64,000 bases of DNA from Antedon mediterranea. Taxonomy: Eukaryota; Echinodermata; Crinoidea; Comatulida; Antedonidae. Shown piece by piece: positions 13,701 to 26,600 of this stretch; the stretch's first letter is position 1; every line of letters starts with the position of its first letter. The notes under the pieces were generated by a model that was not told the origin of the DNA, made no database searches, and saw nothing but the letters and a program-made list of their open reading frames with translations. A program made the translations under genes and the position numbers. The stretch is from contig NC_092680.1 of the NCBI RefSeq assembly GCF_964355755.1, positions 20,313,001 through 20,377,000 on the forward strand. The letters are read 5' to 3'.

Positions 13701-16700
13701 AGATAATGTACATAGGGCAGTATAATGATATAAGCAGTGAGTTAGGCAGATCATAAGTCAGCTCTCCTTAATTGCCTAAGTCACACAGCTGACTTAGGCA
13801 GAAACACAAAAAATATAGTATATTGATATAAGCAGTGAGTTAGGCAGATCATAAGTAAGCTCTCCTTAATTGCCTAAGTCACACAGCTGACATAGGCAGA
13901 AACACAAAAAATATAGTATATTGATATAAGCAGTGAGTTAGGCAGGAAAAAAACCCAAAAATTATGACTTAGACACTTTTGTTATGAGGCTGTCGATATC
14001 ATCTATATACAAAAAATGCTACCTTTAAGTAACACAATTTAATAGCATCAGCTCTTCAGATTAAAATTAACACTGAAGGTTTTAGAAAAGGAAAGTAGCA
14101 ATAAAAGCGAAAGAATTTGTAACAAATGGGTTAAAAAATATACTATAAAAATGTATTTCTTATTTTGTTTTAAAAATCATGAGTCTCCTCTACTTAATTG
14201 CCTAAGTCACACAGCTGACTTAGGCAGAAACACAAAAAACGATCTGAGCATGTGCAAATGCATATAAAAGCACTCAGATAATGTACAGAGGGCAGTATAA
14301 TGATATAAGCAGTGACTTAGGCAGATCATAACTCAGCTCTCCTTAATTGCCTAAGTCACACAGCTGACTTAGGCAGAAACACAAAAAATATAGTATATTG
14401 ATATAAGCAGTGAGTTAGGCAGGAAAAAAAACCAAAAATTATGACTTAGACACTTTTGTTATGAGGCTGTCGATATCATCTATATACAAAAAATGCTACC
14501 TTTAAGTAACAAAATTTAATAGCATCAGCTCTTCAGATTAAAATTAACACTGAAGGTTTTAGAAAAGGAAAGTAGCAATAAAGCGAAAGAATTTGTATCA
14601 AATGGGTTAAAAAATATACTATAAAAATTTATTCATTATTTTATTTTAAAAATCATGAGTCTCCTCTCCTTAATGGCCTAAGTCACACAGCTGACTTAGG
14701 CAGAAACACAAAAAAATATAGTATATTGATATAAGCAGTGAGTTAGGCAGAAAAAAAAACAAAAATTATAACTTAGACACTTTTGTTATGAGGCTGTCGA
14801 TATCTTCTATATTCAAAAAATGCTACCTTTAAGTTACAAAATTTAATAGCATCAGCTCTTCAGAATAAAATTAACACTGATGAATTTAGAAAAGGAAAGT
14901 AGCAATAAAAGAGAAAGAATTTGTAACAAATGGCTTAAAAAACATACTATAAAAATGTATTTCTTATTTTATTTTTAAAATCATCAGTCTCCTCTCCTTA
15001 ATTGCCTAAGTCACACAGCTGACTTAGGCTGAAACACAAACAACGATCTGAGCATGTGCAAATGTATATAAAAGCACTCAGATAATGTACATAGGGCAGT
15101 ATAATGATATAAGCAGTGAGTTAGGCAGATCATAAGTCAGCTCTCCTTAATTGCCTAAGTCACACAGCTGACTTAGGCAGAAACACAAAAAATATAGTAT
15201 ATTGATATAAGCAGTGAGTTAGGCAGATCATAAGTCAGCTCTCCTTAATTGCCTAAGTCACACAGCTGACATAGGCAGAAACACAAAAAATATAGTATAT
15301 TGATATAAGCAGTGAGTTAGGCAGGAAAAAACCCAAAAATTATGACTTAGACACTTTTGTTATGAGGCTGTCGATATCATCTATATACAAAAAATGCTTC
15401 CTTTAAGTAACAAAATTTAATAGCATCAGCTCTTCAGATTAAAATTAACACTGAAGGTTTTAGAAAAGGAAAGTAGCAATAAAGCGAAAGAATTTGTATC
15501 AAATGGGTTAAAAAATATACTATAAAAATTTATTCATTATTTTATTTTAAAAATCATGAGTCTCCTCTCCTTAATGGCCTAAGTCACACAGCTGACTAAG
15601 GCAGAAACACAAAAAAATATAGTATATTGATATAAGCAGTGAGTTAGGCAGAAAAAAAAACAAAAATTATAACTTAGACACTTTTGTTATGAGGCTGTCG
15701 ATATCATCTATATACAAAAAATGCTACCTTTAAGTAACAAAATTTAATAGAATTAGCTCTTCAGATTAAAATTAACACTGATGATTTTAGAAAAGGAAAG
15801 TAGCAATAAAAGAGAAAGAATTTGTAACAAATGGGTTAAAAAATATACTATAAAAATGTATTTCTTATTTTATTTAAAAAATCACGAGTCTCTTCTTCTT
15901 AATTGCCTAAGTCACACAGCTGACTTAGGCAGAAACACAAACCACGATCTGAGCATGTGCAAATGTATATAAAAGCACTCAGATAATGTACATAGGGCAG
16001 TATAATGTTATAAGCAGTGAGTTAGGCAGATCATAAGTCAGCTCTCCTTAATTGCCTAAGTCACACAGCTGACTTAGGCAGAAACACAAAAAATATTGTA
16101 TATTGGTATAAGCAGTGAGTTAGGCAGATCATAAGTCAGCTCTCCTTAATTGCCTAAGTCACACAGCTGACTTAGGCAGAAACACAAAAAATATAGTATA
16201 TTGATATAAGCAGTGAGTTAGGCAGAAAAACAAAACACAAATTATGACTTAGACACTTTTGTTATGAGGCTGTCGATATCATCTATATTCAAAAAATGCT
16301 ACCTTTAAGTAACAAAATTTAATAGCATCAGCTCTTCAGAATAAAATTAACACTGATGAATTTAGAAAAGGAAAGTAGCAATAAAAGAGAAAGAATTTGT
16401 AACAAATGGCTTAAAAAATATACTATAAAAATGTATTTCTTATTTTATTTTTAAAATCATCAGTCTCCTCTCCTTAATTGCCTAAGTCACACAGCTGACT
16501 TAGGCAGAAACACAAACAACGATCTGAGCATGTGCAAATGTATATAAAAGCACTCAGATAATGTACATAGGGCAGTATAATGATATAAGCAGTGAGTTAG
16601 GCAGATCATAAGTCAGCTCTCCTTAATTGCCTAAGTCACACAGCTGACTTAGGCAGAAACACAAAAATATAGTATATTGATATAAGCAGTGAATTAGGCA

Positions 16701-18205
16701 GATCATAAGTCAGCTCTCCTTAATTGCCTAAGTCACACAGCTGACTTAGGCAGAAACACAAAAAATATAGTATATTGATATAAGCAGTGAGTTAGGCAGA
16801 TCATAAGTAAGCTCTCCTTAATTGCCTAAGTCACACAGCTGACATAGGCAGAAACACAAAAAATATAGTATATTGATATAAGCAGTGAGTTAGGCAGGAA
16901 AAAAACCCAAAAATTATGACTTAGACACTTTTGTTATGAGGCTGTCGATATCATCTATATACAAAAAATGCTACCTTTAAGTAACAAAATTTAATAGCAT
17001 CAGCTCTTCAGATTAAAATTAACACTGAAGGTTTTAGAAAAGGAAAGTAGCAATAAAAGCGAAAGAATTTGTAACAAATGGGTTAAAAAATATACTATAA
17101 AAATGTATTTCTTATTTTATTTTAAAAATCATGAGTCTCCTTTCCTTAATTGCCTAAGTCACACAGCTGACTTAGGCAGAAACACAAAAAACGATCTGAG
17201 CATGTACAAATGTATATAAAAGCACTCAGATAATGTACAGAGGGCAGTATAATGATATAAGCAGTGAGTTAGGTAGATCATAAGTCAGCTCTCCTTAATT
17301 GCCTAAGTCACACAGCTGACTTAGGCAGAAACACAAAAAATATAGTATATTGATATAAGCAGTGAGTTAGGCAGAAAAACAAAACAAAAATTAAGACTTA
17401 TACACTTTTGTTATGAGGCTGTCGATATCATCTATATCCAAAAAATTCTACCTTTAAGTAACAAAATTTAATAGCATCAGCTCTTCAGATTAAAATTAAC
17501 ACTGATGGATTTAGAAAAGGAAAGTAGCAATAAAAGAGAAAGAATTTGTAACAAATGGGTTAAAAAATATACTATAAAAATGTATTTCTTATTTTATTTT
17601 AAAAATCATCAGTCTCCTCTCCTTAATTGCCTAAGTCACACAGCTGACTTAGGCAGAAACACAAACAACGATCTGAGCATGTGCAAATGTATATAAAAGC
17701 ACAGTGAGTTAGGCAAATCATAAGTCAGCTCTCCTTAATTGCCTAAGTCACACAGCTGACTCAGGCAGAAACATAAAAAAATATAGTATATTGATATAAG
17801 CAGTGAGTTAGGCAGATCATAAGTCAGCTCTCCTTAATTGCCTAAGTCACGCAACTGACTTTGGCAGAAACACAAAAAAATATAGTATATTTATATAAGC
17901 AGTGAGTTAGGCAGAAAAAAAAACAAAAATTATAACTTAGACACTTTTGTTATGAGGCTGTCGATATCATCTATATACAAAAAATGCTACCTTTAAGTAA
18001 CAAAATTTAATAGAATTAGCTCTTCAGATTAAAATTAACACTGATGATTTTAGAAAAGGAAAGTAGCAATAAAAGAGAAAGAATTTGTAAATGGGTTAAA
18101 AAATATACTATAAAAATGTATTTCTTATTTTATTTTAAAAATCATCAGTCTCCTCTTCTTAATTGCCTAAGTCACACAGGTGACTTAGGCAGAAACACAA
18201 AAAAG
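4730..18205 (+). repeat. Hierarchical satellite-like tandem array, about 29 units
   Basis: The landmark GAAAAGGAAAGTAGCAATA recurs about 29 times. Spacings fall into classes of roughly 329, 477, 574 and 672 bp. The 329-bp form has one hairpin. The 477-bp form adds about 148 bp (starting CGATCTGAGCATGTGC). The longer forms add one or two more modules of about 97 bp (GATCATAAGTCAGCTCTCC...). Every module contains the perfect inverted repeat TGCCTAAGTCA-CACAGC-TGACTTAGGCA. Two core types alternate: CTGATGATTTTAG with GAGAAAG, and CTGAAGGTTTTAG with GCGAAAG. Long blocks recur as higher-order repeats, for example about 10,560-11,300 and 12,650-13,400. A 63-68-codon open frame starting MILEKESSNKRER appears in the first core type. 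It is judged a by-product because the second type has lost its ATG and the frame reads through the hairpin. Confidence 0.95.
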
Positions 18206-18369
18206 ACCGAATGGGTAGTGTTCTCTCTCGGTTTAGGTGAACTGAATGCTTAAAAATATTGACGCGCGCTGCCATTAGGCGTCGATGTAATGTTATGGTT
18301 TAAGCGTTTTGTATTATAGCATGCCTAACAATGATTCGCGCTGGATTCAACGATTAGTAGAGGGATTTT
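18206..18369. other. Right border of the array, no gene seen
   Basis: The satellite sequence stops within CAGAAACACAAAAAAGACC. Unique-looking sequence with GACGCGCGCTGCC follows, and no feature is recognised. Confidence 0.4.
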
Positions 18370-18800
18370 GTCAAAAAATTGCCAATTTTCGACATTTTTA
18401 TTTTTCGACATAATTGGGTTCTATGGTCCTATAAGATGATCATAAAGCAATATATGATCATATACAGCAATAAAAACGGATAATAATTGAATTTTAAAAA
18501 CTTGAAATTTTTGCCATTTTTCTAAAAAAATCCTGTACTATAGTACAGGGAATTTTTTCCAAAAATGGCCAATTTTCAACCTTTTATTTTTTGGCATAAC
18601 TGGGTTCTATGATCATATACAGCAATAAAAACGCATAATAATTGAATTTTAAAAACTTGATATTTCGACCTTTTATTTTTCGGCATAACTGGGTTCTATG
18701 ATCAATATATGATCATATACAGCAATAAAAACGCATAATATTTTAAAAACTTGAAATTTTTGCCATTTTTCTAAAAAATCCCTGTACTATTATAGTACGG
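18370..18800. repeat. Three diverged tandem copies with palindromic CCTGTACTATAGTACAGG
   Basis: Blocks containing GGGTTCTATGATCATATACA, CAGCAATAAAAACG and TTTTTGCCATTTTTCTAAAA recur about three times. A perfect 18-bp palindrome lies at 18,532-18,549, and a degenerate version (TGTACTATTATAGTACGGGG) near 18,782-18,803. It is probably part of a non-autonomous transposon. Confidence 0.6.
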
Positions 18801-19085
18801 GGAGTTTGTCGACGTACGCACGTAATTGTATTGCCATATGATGATTTATGCCCTGAAATTTATGAGTACCAAATTTTATTTAATTGTGATTCATGGTTGT
18901 GAAGATATGATTACAAACGTGATTTCGTTAAATCGATCGTGCGTAGACCGCGTAATTTTTTATTGCGCACCGTGAAAACATAACCACATCGATTCCTGGC
19001 CATAAGGAATATACTGTGAAAAATTGAATTAGCTAGATTAAACTGATATCAAGATATGGTCAGAAAGCGATAAATCGCATAGTGA

Positions 19086-19173
19086 TACCGGACCGACAGA
19101 CAGACCGACAGACAGACCGACAGACAGACCGACCGACCGACACAGTGAACTATAGAGTCGCGTCCACGCGACT
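19086..19173. repeat. GACA/GACC microsatellite ending in an AGTCGCGT-CC-ACGCGACT hairpin
   Basis: A (GACCGACAGACA)n tract covers about 19,092-19,141. It is followed by a perfect inverted repeat with 8-bp arms and a CC loop at 19,156-19,173. The related element at 4,142-4,201 occupies the same place beside the other duplicated flank. Confidence 0.7.
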
Positions 19174-19223
19174 AAAAATGAGAGTAACCCAAAGTGTTAA
19201 TACAACTGATCACAAATCACAAG

Positions 19224-19588
19224 CCAACGTATTACTGTTTTCGCTTACCTTCCCACTTCTTATAAATAGTATGTAGGCCTATTTATGATCGAACTTCAAA
19301 TGGTAATGCATGTATTCATTTATTCAATATTTCATTAATTTCCTTTATTTCGGATGGTACATCCATATAAAAGCAATAAGAGAAAACAGTTCACCAGGAA
19401 ATTAACAATAGCATCTTCCACAAAAACCAATTTGCACCAACGCTGATGCTCTGGTTGGATTGTGGAACTATGGTTTATCATGGGTTTATGTTTTCTGTTT
19501 ATGAATTCTATTCTTAAAACTATGAATGATATAATATTCATCAAATAAGGCAACGTAGTTCGTATCAAACATCATGTTTGCGCTATAA
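19224..19588. repeat. Direct flanking duplicate R2, right of the satellite array
   Basis: This is the partner of R1 (4,208-4,558), in the same orientation with small indels. Together they delimit an interval that contains the whole satellite array. Confidence 0.85.
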
Positions 19589-20625
19589 CAAGGTATCGTC
19601 AGTAGATGTAACCAGTTATTAAATGAGTTCACAGTACCTTCACTGAAATTACCAATTCTCCATAGTATACACGCAATACATTTTCAATAAATGACGCTTC
19701 CAATACTGTACATACGTGATAAAGTTGTTTCTTACGGAGCGCCGTTTTGGACATTGCAATTTAATGTTAGTAATTCTTTTCCACTTCCAGATAATATTTA
19801 AAGAACCACACATAGAAATTGGTGGTGTATCTGACTTCAGTGTGCGAAAGAGGGCTGATTAAAGTTGTGATCATAAATGAATAATGGGGTAACATTAGTG
19901 ACAGTTAGATATACGTAGAAAGTCAACACTATAACGCTACTCTCGTTGAAAAAGTGCAGATATTTAATACTATAAAACTCAAAAAACAACTTATTACATT
20001 TTTTTTTAGTATTTAAACCTACTTAATAATAAACTAAAATAACAAATTTGTTTACAGTAAATGTTGTGATATTCGCGTTTCATAAATTTGCTACAAGACC
20101 ACACACCAGTGACCGTGTTCATTATATATGTTTATTTATACATTTATTTTTTCTTTCAAAATTATTCAGTTTATTACCGCCAGTACATATGAATTCTTTC
20201 CACAACAAAGAAAGAAATAATTTTATCCGTCCCAAAAATGTTTGCCTTTTCTTCATGATGATACAATAGCCGATGCATTTTATTATTTATTTATTTATTT
20301 TATGCCCGTAGGCTATGTGGTCAAGGATTAACAATAGTAAATTAATCACTGTCCTATCAGATAGGTGGTAATGTACTAAATTGGGCATAGTTACAACTGA
20401 ACAAAATAATTAATAATCTAAATACATATTTACACACAATGACTGGGTCAAAATTCTAACTACAATAAATATAACAATGGGCCAGATTAGGAGATGCAAA
20501 TTGGCCTACAGTATAATATTATTTAGTTGATTATGGTAATACTGGATGGCCATAATAGGCCATTATAGAGTATTGTATAGCATTTAAGAGACTCTTCTCA
20601 CTCGAAAGTGGCTCTATTTCATGTA
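19589..20625. other. Downstream region of the adhesion-GPCR gene, no gene seen
   Basis: AT-rich sequence. The complement of the TTATTTATTTATTT tract at about 20,280-20,300 gives AATAAA-like signals that could end the minus-strand gene starting at 27,006. Nothing else is supported. Confidence 0.35.
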
Positions 20626-23600
20626 CTACATATATTCCATATTTGTCGCACTTACACCGATTGAGTAAGAAGGATCTTCTGATATTTGTTGATTCTGTTT
20701 AAAATGCTGCAAGTTTGAGTTTGTTTTTGACTTTGGTGGTGGTGAGCGGAAACCATACCTTATTGATCTACCTACACGCGATTTCGACAATATTTTCTTT
20801 ACATCTTTGTTTAAAACTAAAAATAATATGAAGATAACTATACCCTGTAGGCCATTAAAAATGGTAAACAAGTAATTGAACGCAATAGAACCATCGTAAT
20901 CTAAAGAAAAGAAAGCCAGACACCAACTTAGGCCAGACAGAATGAAGATGGTAAAAACGTGACGTGTAAGTCGATGCAGTTTGTTTGACTTATTTGACGT
21001 TGCCTTTCCACTGGTATAGAGTGTATGTATTATACGTATGAATAGCACAACGTTGACGAATAAAATCAGTGAAACTGGAGCCACAAGGGCCGTGTAAAAA
21101 GTAACTTCAGATAGTTTAAAACATCTGGAAAAAAATATTATCTCAAATGTCATAACATGATAGTGATAAAACATAATTTTATATAGAATACATTTATAGA
21201 AGTCAAAAAGGAATTCAAAAATCTTAGTGAGAAATCAAATTGCAGTCAAAGGACAATACAATCCTGTCCACCATAGAGGAAATATCGTCATGTAACAAAA
21301 CAAGAGGTGGTGGTGATGTAATCGGGATTCCAGACGGAGTTTTCATTTAATATTAGTAAAAAGATAAATATTTTGGCACATATGGCGTTTCATACATATA
21401 CTACTTGAGCTGAAACAGGCCCGATTTCAGGTAGGGATCAACATCGAAAAGCCTCGTAATAATTACAGACTTGGAGCAAGTCTAGTAATGATGATGATAA
21501 TAAAACTTACTGGTGTATTTTGCTGCATTCCGTTTTGAAAGAATATACAGCCCCAAAAGTCACTGGTACCAGCGGCAACACTGATAATGAAAAAAAATAG
21601 TTTGAATGTCAAATTAAATAAGGATATTGTTGCATTAAATGCGATGAATGACTTGAAATTCCAGAATGAGAACCTTATTTTCAGAAAGTACAGTTGAGGG
21701 CGCTATCCTTACAAATTTCACCGCTTCTTTGAAAAAAGATTTTAACAAAACTAAATAAAACATTACTTACAAAAGCAAACAGATGCAACTTTCTTTACAA
21801 ACATCACATTATTTTGGTCGAATTTAGTTTTCGGTACAACATTTAAATACAGAGTAAAAACTTCACCTCCCATCCACATTACTGAGGACAGAAGAAAGTA
21901 GTGAACAGCGACCCCTATCGCCTTGCATAATTCTTTCGATTTAGGCGGATAGTTACTGGCAATGTAGATGACGTCAAAAGCAGCGAGAGAGAAGTATAAA
22001 CCAATCAGGACTTTGTATTGAACTCTTTGACGAATTTTTCTGAAAATAATTTCAAATATTATTTATAAGAAATTCCAAAACAAAGAAAACAAAATGCTGT
22101 ATGTTGTATGTTGGATGTTGATTCAACTGTTTTTATTTTGTTATATATGCATCATAACATAAAAATGGACTTACTTGTTACTAAGGTACACTAACATAAT
22201 AACGATCAAGAGAATAGCAGAAAGGCTAAACAATCCAATTGACAAAAAGTGTAAGACAAGTGTATGTTCTCGTCCGATGTTTTCTCGTACCGGATCCTGT
22301 AATGATAAAATTGTAACAGAATATAAAATAGGGAAAAGTGAAAGATGTTGACCTATTTAATCATACAAATATTCAGAAAGTATAGGGAAAGTGTATGCTC
22401 TCGTCAGATACGGTAGGCTACTTGCACCTGGATCCTGTAATGATACAAAAGTTATACAATACGAATAACACTACTAAGGCTTATACAAAACCAAAGAAAA
22501 TAGAAAATGTGTTTATTTCATTTTAATTCACTAAAGCAACTATACAATGGGCCTAATGATGACAATGTTTATTCTATATGACAGAGTAGATGCACATTAA
22601 CACATTAATTTAGCTTTATTGAATACAATACTCAATGAAAATGACTTACCAATAAAAGAGCAACGTGTCCGAATCTGTTGCAGGAACAGGAGAATTGTCC
22701 GTTGCCATTGTCATTGGTTTCACAACCATTCCTTAACACGTTGGAAAGGGCTTCTGTATATGAGCAACGTGCTTTAAAATCTTTGCATTCTCCTTCCATC
22801 TTTCAGATAAAAATGTGATAATTAGTTAATGATTTAAAACATATTGTGACTCTCAATGTCAAAGGTTGTTCAAAAGAACCAGAATGTTACTACTGTACAC
22901 AACATTAAGCGTTAAATGTTTAAAAGATAATTATAGATATTTTGCCAATAGATATCAAACAGAAGATGGCATTCTTTAGATTTTAAAATGTAAACCTGCC
23001 CACAAGATCATGTTTAAACATTCTGAGTTACACAAAGTTTTCTTTCGTGGGGGAAGCAAAATTAAAAACCAATGAGAAAAGTAGTGTTAAAGAATTAAAA
23101 TCGTTACTATGGCTTTTCATCAACTACCATGTAATTATACGGACGGAGTAAATTGAGAAGGCAATTGTATTACCGTGACATTTTGAAAGTTATATGTGAG
23201 GTTACTGTTGAACTCTTTTTCTGGGTTGGTCACCTCCTCTTTCACTCTCACCACCTCCCGCCAGACTACTGTCTCATCTTGACCATTTGCTGATCCCTCA
23301 TCAATGAAGAACAGACCAGATCTATGGAACACTACGAAGCTTATCTGAGTCATTGCTGTAACATGTAAAAATAGACACATTACTTCATAAAAAACAATAT
23401 AGTATTCAATTAAGCACTATTGTATTAATCATAAATAAAACTATGACTAAATATGTACTTAGGAATTAAAGGGAGTTTTCGAATTGTATTATCTAAACAA
23501 AAAGAAAAATAGTGGGGAAGGGGTGGGGGGGGGGGTTTCGAAGAAAAGAAATATTTATTAATTCTTTTTGATAATCACGTAAAATGTAGGTTCTACTGAA

Positions 23601-26600
23601 TATAATATATAATTTAATTTATCAAGTTCAAGTTCAAGTTCAGATTTATTCACATAATGCAAACACATACAAAAAATATGATAGATACAAATGGTTGGAA
23701 ATTAAGTAAAAAATAGTTGCATTATCCAACAACAACAATAATGTATCCTAAATTAGAATAAGATATTAACCTAAAACCTTGGATTAAGTAATCGACTTAA
23801 AACCCTAAAATATATACCCTTATTCTTCCTAATCGTTGAATGAAAACAACTTCCTATAAGAGCATTTACAGGAAGTTGCATGACAATCGAAAGTAAAAAT
23901 AACAAACACTGTACTTCACCTTTGCACGAAATACAATCACACAAACTTGTGAAAATGTTCAGATCAGATTTCTATTATAAGTAGGCCTACTACATTTGAG
24001 GTCAATCCATACTTTTATAATTGGAGTCCCAAATTCCTGGTCTACCTGTCAAAAAGACACCGTCAAGAGTGACGCCACCAAGTTGTTTCAGTGATTCCCT
24101 GAACGTCCTCTATTTTTCCCAGATTTAAGGTCTCAGCAACATCACAGCTCTGACATCACTCCAACAATCTGGTCGCGTCACTCCTGATGAAGTCTTCCTG
24201 ACAAGTAGACGAACTTTTGAGAAGTTCAATAAAGGAAAGGATTGACCTCAAAATAAACGTTTTATTGTACAAAAATTTTAGATTATATGATTACAATACT
24301 AATTCATTAATATTATTTCTTTAATTTACTAAAGTTTTTCACTGTTTTTATTGTTGTCTGTGTCTGCTACACAATATCCACCACTGACGTGGATTATACG
24401 TTACTTACCTACTTCAGTAGATATAAGAACGTCTGCTGGAATTGTAACCGATACAACCGTATCCGTTGAGTATTTGTACGTGTCAGAAAATTCTAAGAGC
24501 ACTTGGTTATCTTCTGTGGCTGAAAACTGTAAGTCCGTACTGATAGAGTACTTATCAAACGTTACAGCTTTTAACGCTAGGTTGTTGTTATCTGTGACCG
24601 TAAAATTGGCATCATCTTCAAACGTGGTAGTTATCTGGTCGTCCAGTAGTCTTATAATTGTCCTTGATGCATCTGCTGCTCTTTCCTCATTTTGACCCTC
24701 TTGAAATTTGTCATCAATCTCCAAAATGTCATCTATGATGTTTACAATAACCTATCAAAAATAAGGGAAACGAGAATGAAGAGATCACTTCGATCCCAAA
24801 TGACATGAATAAACGTTAGAAAATGTACACAAATCAAGTATACCCATGTTTCCATTGGTATTTTTATCCACACATAGTATAGGCCAGCAATAATGTAGAT
24901 ATAATGAATGCACTTGTTGAATGTAATACCAAAGAACTTATAACACAAGAATCTCCTGTTCGTCCGAAGCGCGTAACAATTTCGAAAGGCATTGTGGGAT
25001 AGAATAGAGCTATGGGTGGCGCCATTGTGAGCCATGGAGTAGGGCGCCCGCATCAAATTAGAAAGTCAAAATCATAGAGGGGTTCTGCTAATGCTCTAGG
25101 GGGTATAGAGTAATTGACTGAGGAGTAGGGCGCCCGCATCAAATTAGAAAGTCAAAATCATAGAGGGGTTCTGCTAATGCTCTAGGGGGGGGGGGGGGGG
25201 GGTAGAGTAATTGACTTCCTAGTTTGGAGGGGGCGCTGCTCCATGCTGTGAAATGGCGTCGCCCAGTTTGACCTTTTAACCCTGTACTTCCGATACTGTG
25301 TTTTGAATGCAAATTGAAGAACAGGAGATTCTTGTGTTATAAGTTCTTTGGTAATACTCAAGGTGGAATCTCAGAAGAAAGTAATTCCAACTATGGTATA
25401 ATGTATCATAACAATTTAAAAACAATTAAGACAAGTAATATTAGCTCTTTACCTTTGTCGACGAACTTGAAATGCTTAGATTGCTCAACTTATTTGAAAA
25501 TAGAATAAGATCATTGACAGTTGTAGATTCGCTAAATGTTGTAGACTGATTTACAAGAACTTCCAATTGGTTGTTAAAATGACTGCTTGTTGCTACTTCG
25601 GTTGATAATTCTGGTTGTAATGTTGTATTTAGCACTGGTTCTACAAGAAAAAAACTCACATGCAGTAATTTGTATTTGTGTGGTGGTGACCATGATCTTT
25701 AGAAAATATCAAATTGTTATTCATCTTGTTAGTAATAACAAATGGGATTGGAATTTTAGTTAAGGAAACTGTTAAGAGGTAATGTTATCATAAAACTATT
25801 AATTAAATTCTCTTTAAAGATGGTTCGATAAAAGTAAATGTTCAGTCTCAATATAAATACTGGATAAAACAGAGAAAAGAAGATGACCAACATGTACATG
25901 AATCATAAAAATTAGAGAAAGAAATTAAAAAATATATAAGACAAATCACAAAATCATCCTTCGACGAATAAAATAGCAAAAAAAGATGACGGATGAAGCA
26001 GGTTTGAGTTTAATTAGGGCAAACGCCATGAACATATCTTAAAACAACAATTTTTATATAATAAACTTTATAAAGACATATTTAGTGAAATCGTAGTACA
26101 AGGAAAATGGTAATTAAAATAGATTAAAATGCATACGGGTTGAAAGAACTTTTGTAGGTTGTATCCACACATTACCATGTCCACCACAATACACCACCAA
26201 AGGTTTATTATCCGGATCTCCCTGACATTTATACGCACACATACTATCATTAATGGACTTGTAGTGCTTAGAATAATCAAATGTTCCACAGTGGCATAGA
26301 TTATATTGTAATCCAAAGTGTTCGTATCCTTTTTTAACGCAATAGTCATGGCAAAAATCAGACGTCAAGAAGTTCGCAGAACACGTTCCTCCAGAGCAGC
26401 TGTCGCAGGGTGAAGGGTCTTGCTTAGTGCACGGCGTTCCTTGAAGTACTTTACTTTCTTTGAGGAAACACTTTGGTAAAGAGATCCGAGTTGTTGGCAT
26501 AACTTCACTGTAACCTGAACAAATAAATAAAAACTATAATGACACCAAAAGTGACCGGTATTCTAAAGCAAATTTTACCGTTTTAATGTTTGTTTTATAC

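Noticed and set aside
4730-18205. CRISPR-like array because of regular repeats with hairpins
   Set aside because: Units are hundreds of bases long, spacers are not unique, no cas genes are present, and the host genes are eukaryotic.
5577-18253. Repeated 63-68-codon open frames starting MILEKESSNKRER
   Set aside because: They lie within the satellite unit, run through its hairpin, are lost in the alternate core type by an ATG change, and show no domain. Their recurrence follows from DNA repetition.
19082-19276. Open frame over the GACA/GACC repeat
   Set aside because: Arg/Thr/Asp-rich translation of a microsatellite.
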